From Pseudonocardia bannensis (GTDB taxonomy: Bacteria > Actinomycetota > Actinomycetes > Mycobacteriales > Pseudonocardiaceae): DNA of 64,000 nucleotides. Both the position numbers and the translations under genes were made by a program. A model generated the notes under the pieces. The model did not search any database and was not told the origin of the DNA. It was given only the letters and a program-made list of their open reading frames with translations. The stretch is taken from positions 1-64,000 of the forward strand of contig NZ_JAAXKZ010000004.1 in the NCBI RefSeq assembly GCF_012911875.1, given 5' to 3'. Below are positions 27,535-39,651 of this stretch, piece after piece (position 1 is the first letter of the stretch; every line of letters starts with the position of its first letter).

Positions 27535-27837
27535 ATGCTGTGGTACTGCAGGTTCAAGTGGCACTCGCACACCACGGCCGAGGCGTTGCGACGCCGGATC
27601 CTCGAACAGGACGCCGCCGGCACGAACCATCCGGAGAGAATTCGGGGTTGGTACGATTTGGCCGGCGGCGGGGCAGGATTCATGCTGATAGAGACCGACG
27701 AACCGCGGGAACTCACAGATATGCTCCAACCGTATATGGACCTCCTCACCTGGGATGTGCACGCGGTCGCCGAGCAGCCGTCATACGAGGCAATAGTCGA
27801 ATCATTCCGCCAGAAGGCCGCAGAAGGCGCCGACTGA
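27535..27837 (+). CDS. DUF3303 small protein
   Basis: 100 residues, ATG 27535 behind GGAGG. Features typical of DUF3303: MLWYCRFKWHS at the start, GWYDLAGGGAGFMLIET, and PYMDLLTWDVHAV. It is predicted to be a dimeric alpha/beta-barrel cytoplasmic protein of unknown function. Codon third positions are less GC-rich than in neighbours (for example AGAATTCGGGGTTGG), hinting at later arrival. Confidence 0.75.
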   Translation: MLWYCRFKWHSHTTAEALRRRILEQDAAGTNHPERIRGWYDLAGGGAGFMLIETDEPRELTDMLQPYMDLLTWDVHAVAEQPSYEAIVESFRQKAAEGAD

Positions 27838-27937
27838 GGCCGCACGCATCGGGTCGAGGCGGAACTGGCTGACGGCCGGGCCGCGGATCAGGGTCGAGCG
27901 CGAAACTCGGGTGAGAACGCCGCAGGTGCCGCTGCCC

Positions 27938-28693
27938 TCAACCACGGCCGATGAACGGCATGGTCGTGGCGGTGATCGTCAGGAATTGCACGTTCGCCTC
28001 GACCGGCAACCCGGCCATGTAGAGCACGGCGTCGGCCACGTGCCGGGCATCGAACGTGGGCTCGGGGACGATGCGGCCGTCGGCCTGCCGCGCGCCACCG
28101 GCGATACCGGCGGTCATCTCGGTGGCGGCGTTGCCGATGTCGATCTGCCCGCAGGCGATGCGGTAGGGCCTCCCGTCGAGCGACAGCGACTTGGTCAGCC
28201 CCGTCATCGCGTGCTTGGTCGCGGTGTATGCGGCACTGCCCGGCCGCGGCGCGTGCGCGGAGATCGAACCGTTGTTGATGATGCGCCCGCCCTGCGGCTC
28301 CTGCGCCCGCATCGCCGCGAACGCCTCGCGGGCGCACAGGAACGCGCCGGTGAGGTTGGTGTCGACGGTGGCCCGCCACGCGTCCACCTCGATCTCGTCG
28401 ACCGTGCCGGACGGTCCGAACGTGCCGGCGTTGTTGAACAGCAGGTCGACCCGGCCCCACTCCCGGCGCGCCGTGGCGAAGAGTGCCGCCACCGACGCCG
28501 AATCGGCCACGTCGGTCGGGATCACCAGCGCGGCCGGATCGTCCGCCGCCGTCTCGTACAGCGCGTCCTTCCGCCGCCCGGCCAGCGCCACGCGGTACCC
28601 GGCGCTCAGCAGCGCCTGCGCCACGGTCCGTCCGATGCCCGACCCCGCGCCGGTCACGACGGCCACCTGCGACTGCTGAGGGTTCGCGTCCAC
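27938..28693 (-). CDS. Short-chain dehydrogenase/reductase
   Basis: About 251 residues (GTG 28693; an upstream start at 28708 is possible). Classical SDR: cofactor motif [12 protein letters not shown], structural NNAGTFG, catalytic Ser in [10 protein letters not shown] and the YTATK dyad. The basic GRRK after beta-2 suggests NADP(H). No neighbours reveal the substrate. Confidence 0.85.
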   Translation of the reverse strand: MDANPQQSQVAVVTGAGSGIGRTVAQALLSAGYRVALAGRRKDALYETAADDPAALVIPTDVADSASVAALFATARREWGRVDLLFNNAGTFGPSGTVDEIEVDAWRATVDTNLTGAFLCAREAFAAMRAQEPQGGRIINNGSISAHAPRPGSAAYTATKHAMTGLTKSLSLDGRPYRIACGQIDIGNAATEMTAGIAGGARQADGRIVPEPTFDARHVADAVLYMAGLPVEANVQFLTITATTMPFIGRG

Positions 28694-28825
28694 GCCACCA
28701 CCCTGCACGACGGCCGCCCCGGCGCAAGCCTCCCGAGAGTGGGGGTCGGCCGCCGGCCGGCGGAATCCGACGGCTGCTCGGGTAGCAGGGCCCTGCCGGT
28801 CCCGGCCGAGCCCCTGCCGCCGGGC

Positions 28826-29035
28826 TCAGCTACCCGACTCGTACTTGAACGAGATGGCCAGGCGGACCCGGTAGCCGGTGATCTGGCCGTTCTCGATCGT
28901 GACGTCCTGGCGGACCACTTCGGCGACGCGGAGTTCGCGCACTGTCTCCGCAGCCGTCTCGACCGCGCTGCGCGCGGCCGCCTCCCACGACTCGTTGCTC
29001 ACTCCGATGACTTCGGTGACGCGGTAGACGCTCAT
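28826..29035 (-). CDS. Dodecin
   Basis: 69 residues, the size of dodecin, a flavin-storing dodecamer. MSVYRVTEVIGVSNESWEAA at the N-terminus and the ISFKYE ending are characteristic; the Trp of ESWEAA stacks on the bound flavin. Confidence 0.92.
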   Translation of the reverse strand: MSVYRVTEVIGVSNESWEAAARSAVETAAETVRELRVAEVVRQDVTIENGQITGYRVRLAISFKYESGS

Positions 29036-29159
29036 CCGCTCGCTCCTGCTGGTGGCACGTGGGCCCGGCGGTACGGCCGGCCGACGAGAGCTCGCGAGGC
29101 CGCGACGCCCCGCACCCCTACTCGCGGTGGGCGTGAGATGCGTTACACAAAGCTGCGCG

Positions 29160-30010
29160 GGGCCGTCGAGCGCTCGCCCCAGAAGTCGCCGTGTTCGTCA
29201 ATCGGCAGAGCGTGACGTCATCGAGGACATCGTCTCCGGTGAGGTCGCCTGCGGGGCGTCCGGCAACAAGGGCGTGTGAGATTAGTTCGTAACTGCGGCC
29301 GTCGTGGTCAAGCATGAAGGCCCCTAGGCCGACGGGTGGGTCCTCCAATCCGGTCAACGTCTGCAGGCGCGTCCCCATCATGCTGCGTACCTGCATGCTT
29401 GTACACGAATTCCAGGTGCTCGCACGCGCATCTTTCGTCGATCGAGAGACCGGAAGGCGGCGGATCGCCGCGCACTGGAGCGCTGCCGTGCGAGACGAAT
29501 CGCGTGTATCCACGACACCTCATGAGCACTACTCAGGCTCGGCGATGCGGGCGGGGTCCCAGCCGGTAGTGGTCGGCTTGCCGGAGAACCCGCAGCCCGG
29601 CATCGACGGGATCACCAGATGGAAAGCGTCCTCTGCGCGGCCGCCGTGTGCCGTCGGCCGGTGAGCGGACCGACGACCTCGAGCAGCTCGATGATCGAGC
29701 CGGGCATCCGTGCATGACGATGAGCGGCAACGCATGTTCATGTTCCGAACGAACATGAACGAAATGAATGTCCACCCCGTCGATCTCGGTCATGAACTGC
29801 GGCAGGGCATTGAGTTCTGCCTCGCACTCGCGCCAGTCGTAATCTGCGACAATAGCGCGCGAGTTCCTGAATCGTCGCGAGCTGCAGGCCTTGCGACGCA
29901 TCCGTGACCGTCTCCCGTTCAGGCCACTGCGTCGCTTCTGTGCGCCTGCGCAATCCGGCCGGGTCCGCTTCCGGAACAGTACCAGCGGCACCGTCACCGT
30001 CGGCGCTTCT
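29160..30010 (-). pseudogene. Epoxide hydrolase (EHN type), shattered by frameshifts
   Basis: Segments of one epoxide hydrolase occur in order on different minus-strand frames: WPERETVTDASQGLQLATIQ, DYDWRECEAELNALPQFMTE plus VDIHFVHVRSEHEHALPLIV, FHLVIPSMPGCGFSGKPTTT, LMRCRGYTRFVSHG, and PPVGLGAFMLDHDGRSYELI followed by DDVTLCRLTNTA. At least four shifts separate them, and the nucleophile motif (GGDWG in the family) is lost after SHG. The C-terminal catalytic His region is missing. Confidence 0.85.
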
Positions 30011-30355
30011 GGGACCAGAGCCAGCCCGGTCCGGGCCCTCGGGGGGCACCAGGGCCGGCTGGCCTCTCCCGACACGTGGGGAGCCGGGATGATCGACGAC
30101 TCCGTCGATGACTTCCAGCGTCGAGCCCCTCGGCCTCACAGCCGGCGCCCGAACGCGAGCCGGGAGCCGGGCTGTTCATCCGAGGCCGCCGTGGCGCCGG
30201 GCTTCCCGACCCGGGCTCGTCCAGGCCTTCGCTACACCGACCGGCCGTTCCGGCACCCACGTTCAGCGCAAGATGCTCCTGGCTTGCCCCTGGTCAAGGA
30301 GGATCGGGCACGAGGTCCGCCTCACCGGGCGGGTACCGGTCCTCCTACAGGCTCG
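30011..30355. other. Gene-free stretch left of the tRNA fragment
   Basis: No supported gene; probably upstream debris of the epoxide hydrolase locus. Confidence 0.4.
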
Positions 30356-30407
30356 GACCAGGCCGTTCGGTGGTGGGCGGCACTGGGATCGAACCAGTGA
30401 CCTCTTC
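30356..30407. repeat. Left attachment-like repeat with 3' fragment of a tRNA-Val gene
   Basis: These 52 bases match 52962-53013 with three mismatches, including an exact 26-base run (30382-30407) and an exact 15-base run (30356-30370). On the minus strand it reads as the T arm, acceptor 3' half, discriminator A and an encoded CCA of a valine tRNA, preceded (towards 30420) by part of a CAC anticodon loop. No D arm or 5' acceptor half follows, so only the 3' part of a tRNA is here. This is the usual footprint of an element integrated into a tRNA gene. Confidence 0.8.
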
Positions 30408-30968
30408 TGCGTGAAGCACTCGGCCGAAGGAGCGGACAGACGAGAACGCGCAGGTCAGCAGCCGATCGTCCTCCGTGAACGTACGTGCCACGGTGCCCGC
30501 GGATGGCCCGGTCGTCACGCAGTTGGACACTCGGTTCGCCGGCTCGCCAAGCACGTGCCGGCCCGCTGCATGAGGCGCCTCTACCTGCCACCAATCAATG
30601 CACGGCGTGAGTGACGATCGACGTCAGCGCGAGCCCGGCCCATCCACGAGCTACGGGTTGCGCCTGCGCATTGACGACCACGGTGCCGTCACGGCGCGAC
30701 GCGTAGATGCACCACCGGTGTAGCGGACCGTCCGATAGCTACCCTGCTCGCGCGACAGCTCGGTGACGTTGCCGGTGCCGCTGCCATCAAGGAGATGCTT
30801 CAGGGCCCGCCTTGAACAAGCCGGTGAACTCGTGGCGATCACGTTTCGGGAGGCTCCGCATGAGGTCGAGCAGCATCCCGATGATCGACTGGACTGCCTT
30901 CCACTGCTGGCATTGCTGTGGACAAACGACCGCATTCACTCGATAAGGTCGAGTGCCGGCAACTAATA
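30408..30968. other. Gene-free stretch at the left edge of the island
   Basis: No supported gene on either strand. The last tens of bases before furA become AT-rich and carry the FurA-like operator. Confidence 0.45.
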
Positions 30969-30983
30969 CTTGATTGGTTCAAG
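30969..30983 (+). promoter_or_regulatory. FurA-type operator ahead of furA-katG
   Basis: A perfect inverted repeat CTTGA-N5-TCAAG in an AT-rich patch 22 bases upstream of the furA start. It resembles the box upstream of mycobacterial furA-katG (CTTGACTGATTCCAG as I recall it), so redox-sensitive autoregulation of both genes is expected. Confidence 0.6.
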
Positions 30984-31005
30984 AACCTGCGCCACACTTC
31001 GGAGC

Positions 31006-33754
<2,749 letters not shown>

Positions 33755-33758
33755 TCCC

Positions 33759-33797
33759 GATGTCCAGGTCGGCCGCTCGCCGGCCGACCTGGACATC
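33759..33797 (+). terminator. Strong hairpin after katG
   Basis: A 16-base perfect stem (33759-33774 with 33782-33797) and a 7-base loop begin four bases after the katG stop. There is no clear T run, as is common in actinobacteria. Confidence 0.8.
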
Positions 33798-34105
33798 CTC
33801 GGCCGGATGCCCCTTCCCCTTCCATCCCGTCACCGGACGAACCCCCTGCGGGCAGATGCCGACGCCACGCCGGCCTCGACGGCAGCGACGCGCTCAAGCG
33901 CCTGGGCGACAGCCTCGACGGCCCGCAAATTGCGGTGACAGCCGTGCCCGAGCTGTTCGCTCCGGGTTTGCTCCGCCCACGCGAGGTGTCCGAGCGCCAT
34001 CCCGAAGACCTCTCCGCCCGGCGAGGCATGCGCGATTGGCTGCCAGGCTCTTACCGAATGACGAGCGACCAGGGCCGCGGACCTCGCCCCCGTCCCGGCG
34101 ATCGG
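33798..34105. other. Short region without a recognised gene
   Basis: A minus-strand frame encodes a protein-like piece (VFGMALGHLAWAEQTRSEQL, then LRAVEAVAQALERVAAVEAG) without start or family match, perhaps the remnant of a helical protein. Nothing else seen. Confidence 0.35.
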
Positions 34106-34570
34106 TCAGCGCCGGACGTAGGCCGAGCCGATGGTGCCGATCACGAAGCCGTTGCCGTCCGTTTCCTGGAGCGTCGCGGAGGCATCGTCCAGCAGCCGGG
34201 AGCACTTCGAGAGCTTCACCGTCGCCGAGGACGTGACCCGGTTCGTACCGGTGGTGAAGGACAGCGAGCGGATCGCGAAGTTGGACCCACACGTCGCGCT
34301 GCCGGTGCTCGCCACGAGCCGGCCGGTGAACGGACGTGTCGCGGTGAGGTTGATCGTGACGGTCGTTGCGGCGCGTGGATCCTTGGTGTCGAAGTCCGCG
34401 TGCAGCGCCAGGGTGCCTGAGCTGATCGCGGACGGGTAGTTCAGCGGTGACGTCGCGGTGCGGACCTCGCCGGCGTGGGCGGGCGCCGCCAGGACGGTGA
34501 GCAGGGCGAGCGCCATGGCCACGCAAGCCGCGGCCATCCGCGAAACGTGGTGGCTCGTCGTAGTCGCCAT
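34106..34570 (-). CDS. Secreted protein, function unknown
   Basis: 154 residues with a clear Sec signal peptide: basic start, hydrophobic core ACVAMALALLTVLAAPAHAG and a probable cleavage after AHA. The mature part (about 120 residues) is Thr/Ser-rich, predicted beta, with two cysteines (SATCGSN, LSKCSRL) that may form a disulfide. No catalytic motif. Confidence 0.75.
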   Translation of the reverse strand: MATTTSHHVSRMAAACVAMALALLTVLAAPAHAGEVRTATSPLNYPSAISSGTLALHADFDTKDPRAATTVTINLTATRPFTGRLVASTGSATCGSNFAIRSLSFTTGTNRVTSSATVKLSKCSRLLDDASATLQETDGNGFVIGTIGSAYVRR

Positions 34571-34689
34571 GGCTTCTCCTCAGCAGGGTCGATCGCGGCC
34601 CGACGCTACGAGCGGGGTACTGAGTGGTCCACTGTCCATACGTCCTACGACCCACTGAATCGGCGCGGGCGGCCGGGACCGTTGAGCTT
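34571..34689. other. Upstream region of the secreted-protein gene
   Basis: Probable promoter region of the minus-strand secreted-protein gene; no clear boxes. Confidence 0.3.
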
Positions 34690-34880
34690 GGTGCCTGACA
34701 CCGGGGGCACAACCGGGCCGATCCCGCCGATTTTCAGCAGCGCCCGAGGCCCGCTGTCGCCTTCGAAGACCGCGGCGCTCTGCGCATCCAAGTCGATGAT
34801 CTCGGCCCTGAAGGTATCGACCAGCCCACAGCTGCGAGTCCAGCTGCAACCGAGTCGCCTCGGGCTGCACCGGCGCCGCC
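34690..34880 (-). pseudogene. Probable IS110-type transposase fragment
   Basis: A minus-strand segment reads FRAEIIDLDAQSAAVFEG and then LLKIGGIGPVVPP. This resembles the start of the C-terminal Transposase_20 domain of IS110 proteins (ALDAQIAAVFE followed by SLPGAGP). Everything else of the transposase is missing. Confidence 0.4.
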
Positions 34881-35084
34881 AGCCGGCGACGTTCGGTTTG
34901 ACATGAGTCCCCCTCCTCCGCCCGGGGGAACCCACGAGAAGCAGAGGCGGCTCTGTTGCGTTGACAGGGAGCCAAACACAGTCCCCCGGGTTTTGATCTC
35001 AGATCAGACAGCGAGGGCAAGCTCGTCGAAAGCGGCGGCGGAAATTCTGGACGAACGCATGCCCGGCACTGCTCACCCGGGCTG

Positions 35085-35310
35085 AGTGGAGTCGTTTGAG
35101 ACGGCGCATTGTGGCAGCGGAGACTTGAGCCGGCCGTGATCGGCTTCTATCGGGTTGTTGGCGTACCGCTCAAGGACGTGGCGGGCGGCGGGCAGCAGCT
35201 CATCGAGCACCCGTGGGATGAGCTGTCCGAACCGGTCCACCGCCCGATACAGATGGATCCACCGACCGGCGACCTTCACGTAGGTCTCGTCGACGAACCG
35301 CCGACCGCCC
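35085..35310 (-). pseudogene. IS6-family transposase remnant with internal deletion
   Basis: The minus strand encodes RRFVDETYVKVAGRWIHLYR and AVDRFGQLI (first Asp of the DDE domain). It then jumps directly to PRVLDELLPAARHVLERYAN and NPIEADHGRLKSPL (catalytic Glu region). The central 50 or so residues holding the second Asp are deleted and both ends are truncated. Confidence 0.8.
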
Positions 35311-35375
35311 GCGGCGTCGCGCAGAGCTGGACGGCGTCGAGGAGCAGCGAGGTGAACCCTTGGTGAACGCAACAA

Positions 35376-35645
35376 GTGCCCCTCATCGCCCGGCGCCTCG
35401 CCGATGGGGGCGACGTCCGCTTCAAGGCCACCGACACCAGCGTCGACGACGTCACCGGCGATCGGCCGACGATCCGGTTCACCCACGACGGCCAGCAGCA
35501 CCAACTCGACTGCGACTTCGTGATCGGCTGCGACGGCTCACGGACCTGCACGAGGTTCCTCATCCCAGAGGGCGACATCCGCACCGACTTCTTCCGGCAG
35601 TACCCCTTCGCCTGGTCCGGCATCCTCGCCGATGCCTGGGTGACA
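35376..35645 (+). pseudogene. 4-hydroxybenzoate 3-monooxygenase (PobA) internal fragment
   Basis: The plus strand encodes GGDVRFKATDTSVDDVTGDR, then IRFTHDGQQHQLDCDFVIGC with DG, and QYPFAWSGILADA. These are the middle of PobA-type FAD hydroxylases, including the DG motif. The N-terminal GxGxxG FAD site and the C-terminal half are absent. The neighbouring IS6 remnant suggests an insertion-driven deletion. Confidence 0.75.
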
Positions 35646-35701
35646 CCGCCATCGCCATGTCACACACTGAGCGACGGCAGACTCGACGAGGAGGATCAGC
35701 C

Positions 35702-36679
35702 ATGTCGTCATCCCCGGTAGTCGATGCGGACATCGGGGGCGACATCGACGAGGCACGGTCGGTGGCCGGGGCGCTGTACTACCCGCACCATGTCACGCCG
35801 CTGGCCGGTGTTCATCGGTTCCGGATGCGGGTCCGGGCGGCGAGCGTCGGCCCGGTCCTGCTCGGCTGGCTGAGCTACGCCAGCGAGGTGGAGATTCGGA
35901 CCGGGCCGCTGGACACTGCCTACCAGGTCAACGTCGTCACGTCCGGACAGTTGCGCACCGCATCGGGTGAGGAAGAGGTACTGGCCGCTCCGGGTACGGC
36001 CGCGCTCTACCGCCCGGACCGCGACACGGTGATGCACGGCTGGAACGAACCCTGCCCGATGGTCGCGGTGAAGATCCCGCACAAGGCGCTGGAACACGAG
36101 CTCTCGGACCTGCTGGGGCGACCTGTCGCCGGACCGATCGCGTTCCGGACCGCGCTGGACCTTCGATCCGACGCCGGTCGACAGTGGTCTGCCCTGCTGC
36201 AGACGCTCGCCGACCACGTCACCGATGCCGACGCCCTCGCCCGGCATCCGATGATCGCCCCGCACCTGGCCCGCAGCCTGCTGACCGGGCTGCTGGTCAT
36301 CGCGGACCATCCTTACCGTGCCGAGCTCGACGCTCCGGTCCGCCCGGCGCACCCACGTGCCGTGGCACGGGCTCTCACGTTCATCGAGGAGAGCACCGAG
36401 CCCGTGCTCTCCCTGGCCGACGTCGCCGCCCACGCCGGTGTCGGCGTGCGAGCCCTGCAGCAGGGCTTCCGGCGCACCCTGGGCACATCACCCACCCGGT
36501 ACGTGCGCGAGGTTCGCCTGCGCCGGGCCCACCAGGACCTGCTTGCAGCCGATCCCGCGGTCACCGGCGTCGCCGAGATCGCGCTGCGGTGGGGGTTTGC
36601 CCACCTGGGCCGGTTCGCCGAGCGCTACCGCCAGGCCTACGGCGTCCCTCCGTCGGACACTCTTCGCCAACCGCGGTGA
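35702..36679 (+). CDS. AraC-family regulator with AraC_binding_2-type sensor
   Basis: 325 residues, ATG 35702 behind GAGGAGG. The N-terminal sensor half (residues 1-190; YQVNVVTSGQLRTASGEEEV, YRPDRDTVMHGW) resembles the cupin-like AraC_binding_2 domain. The C-terminal double HTH has SLADVAAHAGVGVRALQQGF and EIALRWGFAHLGRFAERYRQ. It stands 79 bases upstream of a P450 gene on the same strand and follows a pobA fragment, so it may once have answered to an aromatic acid. Confidence 0.88.
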   Translation: MSSSPVVDADIGGDIDEARSVAGALYYPHHVTPLAGVHRFRMRVRAASVGPVLLGWLSYASEVEIRTGPLDTAYQVNVVTSGQLRTASGEEEVLAAPGTAALYRPDRDTVMHGWNEPCPMVAVKIPHKALEHELSDLLGRPVAGPIAFRTALDLRSDAGRQWSALLQTLADHVTDADALARHPMIAPHLARSLLTGLLVIADHPYRAELDAPVRPAHPRAVARALTFIEESTEPVLSLADVAAHAGVGVRALQQGFRRTLGTSPTRYVREVRLRRAHQDLLAADPAVTGVAEIALRWGFAHLGRFAERYRQAYGVPPSDTLRQPR

Positions 36680-36758
36680 CACGCGGACGTGCGCGAGCTG
36701 GACAGCGCCGTTCGCGCACGGGATCGACCCGCCGTCCACCTCAGGCAATGGTGTGATC

Positions 36759-38021
36759 ATGAGCACACTCGAGTCCGCAGGCCCCGTCGTCGGCTGTCCG
36801 CTCGGCGACGACTTCGACCCTTTCGAGGGAGCCCCGCACGCTTTCCTGGCCCGGGCCCGCCGGGAACGCCCGGTGTTCTTCCACACCGGGCTGGGCGCCT
36901 ACGTCCTCACCCGGTATGCCGACTGTCAGTGGGTGCATAGTGCCACCGAGGGGGTGAGCGCTCAGCCGGCGCTGTTGAGCCACCTCAACGTGACGCCGAT
37001 CCCGGAGGCAATGAGGATCCTCGACGAGTCCGGATTCGTTCCCGCCCCCTCGATCGTCGACGAGGACGGCGCCGAGCACCGGTTGCACCGAAGCGTCGCG
37101 CATCCGCCGTTCCGGGTCGGGCGGATCCGCCCGCTCGAGCAGTTCATCCGCCGTCAGGTGACCGAGCGCCTGGACGCCATCGCCGGCGAGGGATCCGCAG
37201 ACATCGTCGACGCGCTGATCTACGAGGTCCCCGCGACAGTGATCCTGCACATGATGGGCGTACCCGACGAGCAGATGGGCATGGTCAAGGGCTTCCGTGG
37301 TCCGTGGGCGATCTTCATCTGGGGCAACCCCGACGAGCAGGTCCAACTGGACACTGCCCGGATGATGGCCGCGTTCGGGCAGTGGGCGCGGGGGATCGCG
37401 GCCAGGGCCGTCGCGAACCCGGGCGACGACATGATCGGTGAGACCGTGAAGCTGCTGCGCGAGAAGGGCGAGCTGGAGAACTCCCGGCTCTGGCTCGACA
37501 GCTGGACCCTCAACGCCGTCATGGCCGGGCACGAGACCACAACGAACACGATGGCGGGAGGCATCGTGTCGTTGCTGGAGAACCCGGAGCAGTGGCGCGC
37601 GATCTGTGAGGATCCCGAACTCATCCCGAACGCGGTGGAGGAGATCCTGCGCCACGCCACGGGGGTGCCGACATGGCGCAAGCGGCTTCTTGTGGACAAG
37701 GAGTTCTCGGGCGTGAGAGTGCCGGCCGGGTCACTCGTCTACACCGCGCTGAACTCCGCGAATCGGGACGAGGATGTCTTCGACGACGGTGAGACCTTCG
37801 ACGTTCGCCGGCCGAACGCCAACCGGCACCTGACCTTCGGCGGCGGGGTGCACACCTGCATGGGCAATCACCTGGCCAAGCTCGAGATGCGGATCATGCT
37901 GGAGGAGCTGACGAACAGGCTGCCGGGCCTGGAGCTGGTGCCGGGGCAGACGCTGCACTATTCGCCGAACACGACGCAGCGCGGACCTGAATCCGTTCAG
38001 GTGCGCTGGGACGCCCGCTGA
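36759..38021 (+). CDS. Cytochrome P450 (island copy)
   Basis: 420 residues, soluble class I bacterial P450. I-helix oxygen-binding motif VMAGHETTTNTMAGG, ExxR in VEEILRHATGVPTWRK and haem-ligand loop FGGGVHTCMGNHLAKLE with the axial Cys. No ferredoxin or reductase gene lies beside it. ATG 36759 chosen; it probably shares a transcript with the AraC gene. Substrate unknown. Confidence 0.9.
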   Translation: MSTLESAGPVVGCPLGDDFDPFEGAPHAFLARARRERPVFFHTGLGAYVLTRYADCQWVHSATEGVSAQPALLSHLNVTPIPEAMRILDESGFVPAPSIVDEDGAEHRLHRSVAHPPFRVGRIRPLEQFIRRQVTERLDAIAGEGSADIVDALIYEVPATVILHMMGVPDEQMGMVKGFRGPWAIFIWGNPDEQVQLDTARMMAAFGQWARGIAARAVANPGDDMIGETVKLLREKGELENSRLWLDSWTLNAVMAGHETTTNTMAGGIVSLLENPEQWRAICEDPELIPNAVEEILRHATGVPTWRKRLLVDKEFSGVRVPAGSLVYTALNSANRDEDVFDDGETFDVRRPNANRHLTFGGGVHTCMGNHLAKLEMRIMLEELTNRLPGLELVPGQTLHYSPNTTQRGPESVQVRWDAR

Positions 38022-38377
38022 GCGGGCACGGCAGCCCTCCCTTCCGCACCGGCGGCACACCATGCACGTCCCGGCCGTCGGCTACACGCCGTGCTAACCC
38101 AGCCGTATTCGACCGGCATACCGCACGACAATCTCGGTGCGCCGCCACGCGGTCGAAGAGGTGGCGGCCACCCACGGGCCGCCGGGGCAAGGCGATGCTG
38201 ATCCGGCCGGACGCACAGCGGCTCCGGACGTTTGCGCGGCCCCGGGAACTGGACAGGCGATAGCCGGATTCGCCTTGACATGCTCCTGACATGTTCCGCG
38301 CTTTACCCTCGCCACAGCATTGAGATTCCGCTGCAGACACGGACGGACCTCAACCTCTTATGATTGGCAGGAATCCC
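38022..38377. promoter_or_regulatory. Leader region of the homogentisate cluster
   Basis: No gene seen. A good -35-like TTGACA at 38275-38280 opens a direct repeat TGACATG (38276-38282 and 38287-38293) that could be an activator or repressor site; the -10 is weak. GGCAGGA ahead of 38378 is the ribosome site of the monooxygenase gene. Confidence 0.4.
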
Positions 38378-39586
38378 ATGGACCCAGTCGATGTCTTGAC
38401 CCTGCGTGAAGAGCTCATCGAAAAAGCGACGGCGCTCCATCCCCTGCTCGCGAAGAATGCGGACGAGGCCGAGAAGCAGCGTTCTCTGCCCGACGAGAAC
38501 TTCAAGGCGCTAGTGGAGGCGGGGATGCTGCGCCTGTGCACCCCCCGCCGTTATGGCGGACTGGAGGCAGGGCACCGTACTTACCTTGACGTGGTTGCCG
38601 AGCTCGCCAGAAGTGGTTGTGGGGCGTCCTCGTGGTACGGCTTCATTCTCAATATGACCGACTGGATCGTCGGCGGAATGCACCAGGAAGCGCAGGACGC
38701 CGTGTGGGGAGACAGCCCGGACAACGTGGTGTGTTGTCCGCTCACGCCGTCGCCCGGCTGGAAGGCTCGCCGGGTACCAGGTGGAGTGCGACTCAGTGGC
38801 GAATGGGGCTACACCTCCGGCTGCATGCATGCCAGTTGGGCGCTGCTGGGCTTCCCGGTCCTCGATGACGCCGACAACATCGTGGACAGCGCGGTGGCCT
38901 TGGTCCCGATGAGCGAGATCACGATCAAGGACACCTGGAATGTGATTGGCATGTCGGGCACCGGAAGCAACACCCTGGTGGTCGATGATGCGTTCGTGCC
39001 GGACAATTTGACGATGGACATGTCGGGTCCGCTGAGCAACAACTACCCGACGTCGCATCCGGAAGAGCACATGTTCCTCAGCGACCCTGCGGCCACCTTC
39101 TGGACATGCGTTCATCCGTCGATTCTCGGCCTTGCGCAGGCTGCGCTCGAGCTTACCCAGGAGCGCATGACCGCCAAGCCGAAGCCCATCACGTACACGT
39201 TTTACCAAGATGCGACGCGGGCCCCGTCCGTGCAGTTCAACATCGCTCAGGCTGCGATAATGATCGATGCCGCCACCCTGCAGGCCCGTGCCGCCGCCGA
39301 CGAGATCGACGCGCAATCGAGAACCGGGCAGCACCTGGCCCCGGCGGACCGCCACCGCAACATCATGCGATCGGCGAATATGGTTCGGTTGTGTCGTGGA
39401 GCGGTGGATCTTCTGCTCGATGTCCAGGGGGCGGGGGCCTTCGCGCTGGCGAACCCGCTGCAGCGAATCTGGCGGGATCTGAACGCTTGCAGCCGGCACG
39501 GGTTCAACGCGGCCGGGGTCAAGCACGAAATCTACGGACGCTCCCTGCTCGGGGCCGACGAACAGCAGATGACCGCATTCCGATGA
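38378..39586 (+). CDS. Group D flavin-dependent monooxygenase, acyl-CoA dehydrogenase fold
   Basis: 402 residues from ATG 38378 (38360 is an in-frame alternative). It has the acyl-CoA dehydrogenase fold used by two-component aromatic hydroxylases such as HsaA and HpaH-type oxygenases: LPDENFKALVEAGMLRLCTP, YGGLEAGHRTYLDVV, GASSWYGFILNMTDW, SGEWGYTSGCMHASWALLG. It would use reduced FMN or FAD from a reductase to hydroxylate an aromatic ring. Followed by homogentisate dioxygenase, it may make homogentisate or an analogue from a phenolic precursor. Base composition is noticeably less GC-rich than in the surrounding chromosome. Confidence 0.8.
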   Translation: MDPVDVLTLREELIEKATALHPLLAKNADEAEKQRSLPDENFKALVEAGMLRLCTPRRYGGLEAGHRTYLDVVAELARSGCGASSWYGFILNMTDWIVGGMHQEAQDAVWGDSPDNVVCCPLTPSPGWKARRVPGGVRLSGEWGYTSGCMHASWALLGFPVLDDADNIVDSAVALVPMSEITIKDTWNVIGMSGTGSNTLVVDDAFVPDNLTMDMSGPLSNNYPTSHPEEHMFLSDPAATFWTCVHPSILGLAQAALELTQERMTAKPKPITYTFYQDATRAPSVQFNIAQAAIMIDAATLQARAAADEIDAQSRTGQHLAPADRHRNIMRSANMVRLCRGAVDLLLDVQGAGAFALANPLQRIWRDLNACSRHGFNAAGVKHEIYGRSLLGADEQQMTAFR

Positions 39587-39599
39587 GATAACGAGCCTC

Positions 39600-39638
39600 A
39601 AGATTTGCCCGCTGGCGAGTGGCCAGCGGGCACATCTT
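39600..39638 (+). terminator. Hairpin between monooxygenase and hmgA
   Basis: AAGAT and TGCCCGCTGG pair with CCAGCGGGCA and ATCTT around a short loop, with one mismatch. It lies 13 bases after the monooxygenase stop, so hmgA probably has its own promoter. Confidence 0.65.
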
Positions 39639-39651
39639 GTCCGTTCCTGCT

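Noticed and set aside
29736-29760. Perfect 10-base inverted repeat GTTCATGTTC / GAACATGAAC
   Set aside because: Lies in the middle of the epoxide hydrolase pseudogene in a stretch that still encodes family residues (HVRSEHEHA), so chance symmetry of coding sequence is more likely than an operator.
30356-30430. Second complete tRNA-Val gene at the left repeat
   Set aside because: The anticodon stem, D arm and 5' acceptor half cannot be folded; only the 3' part is present.
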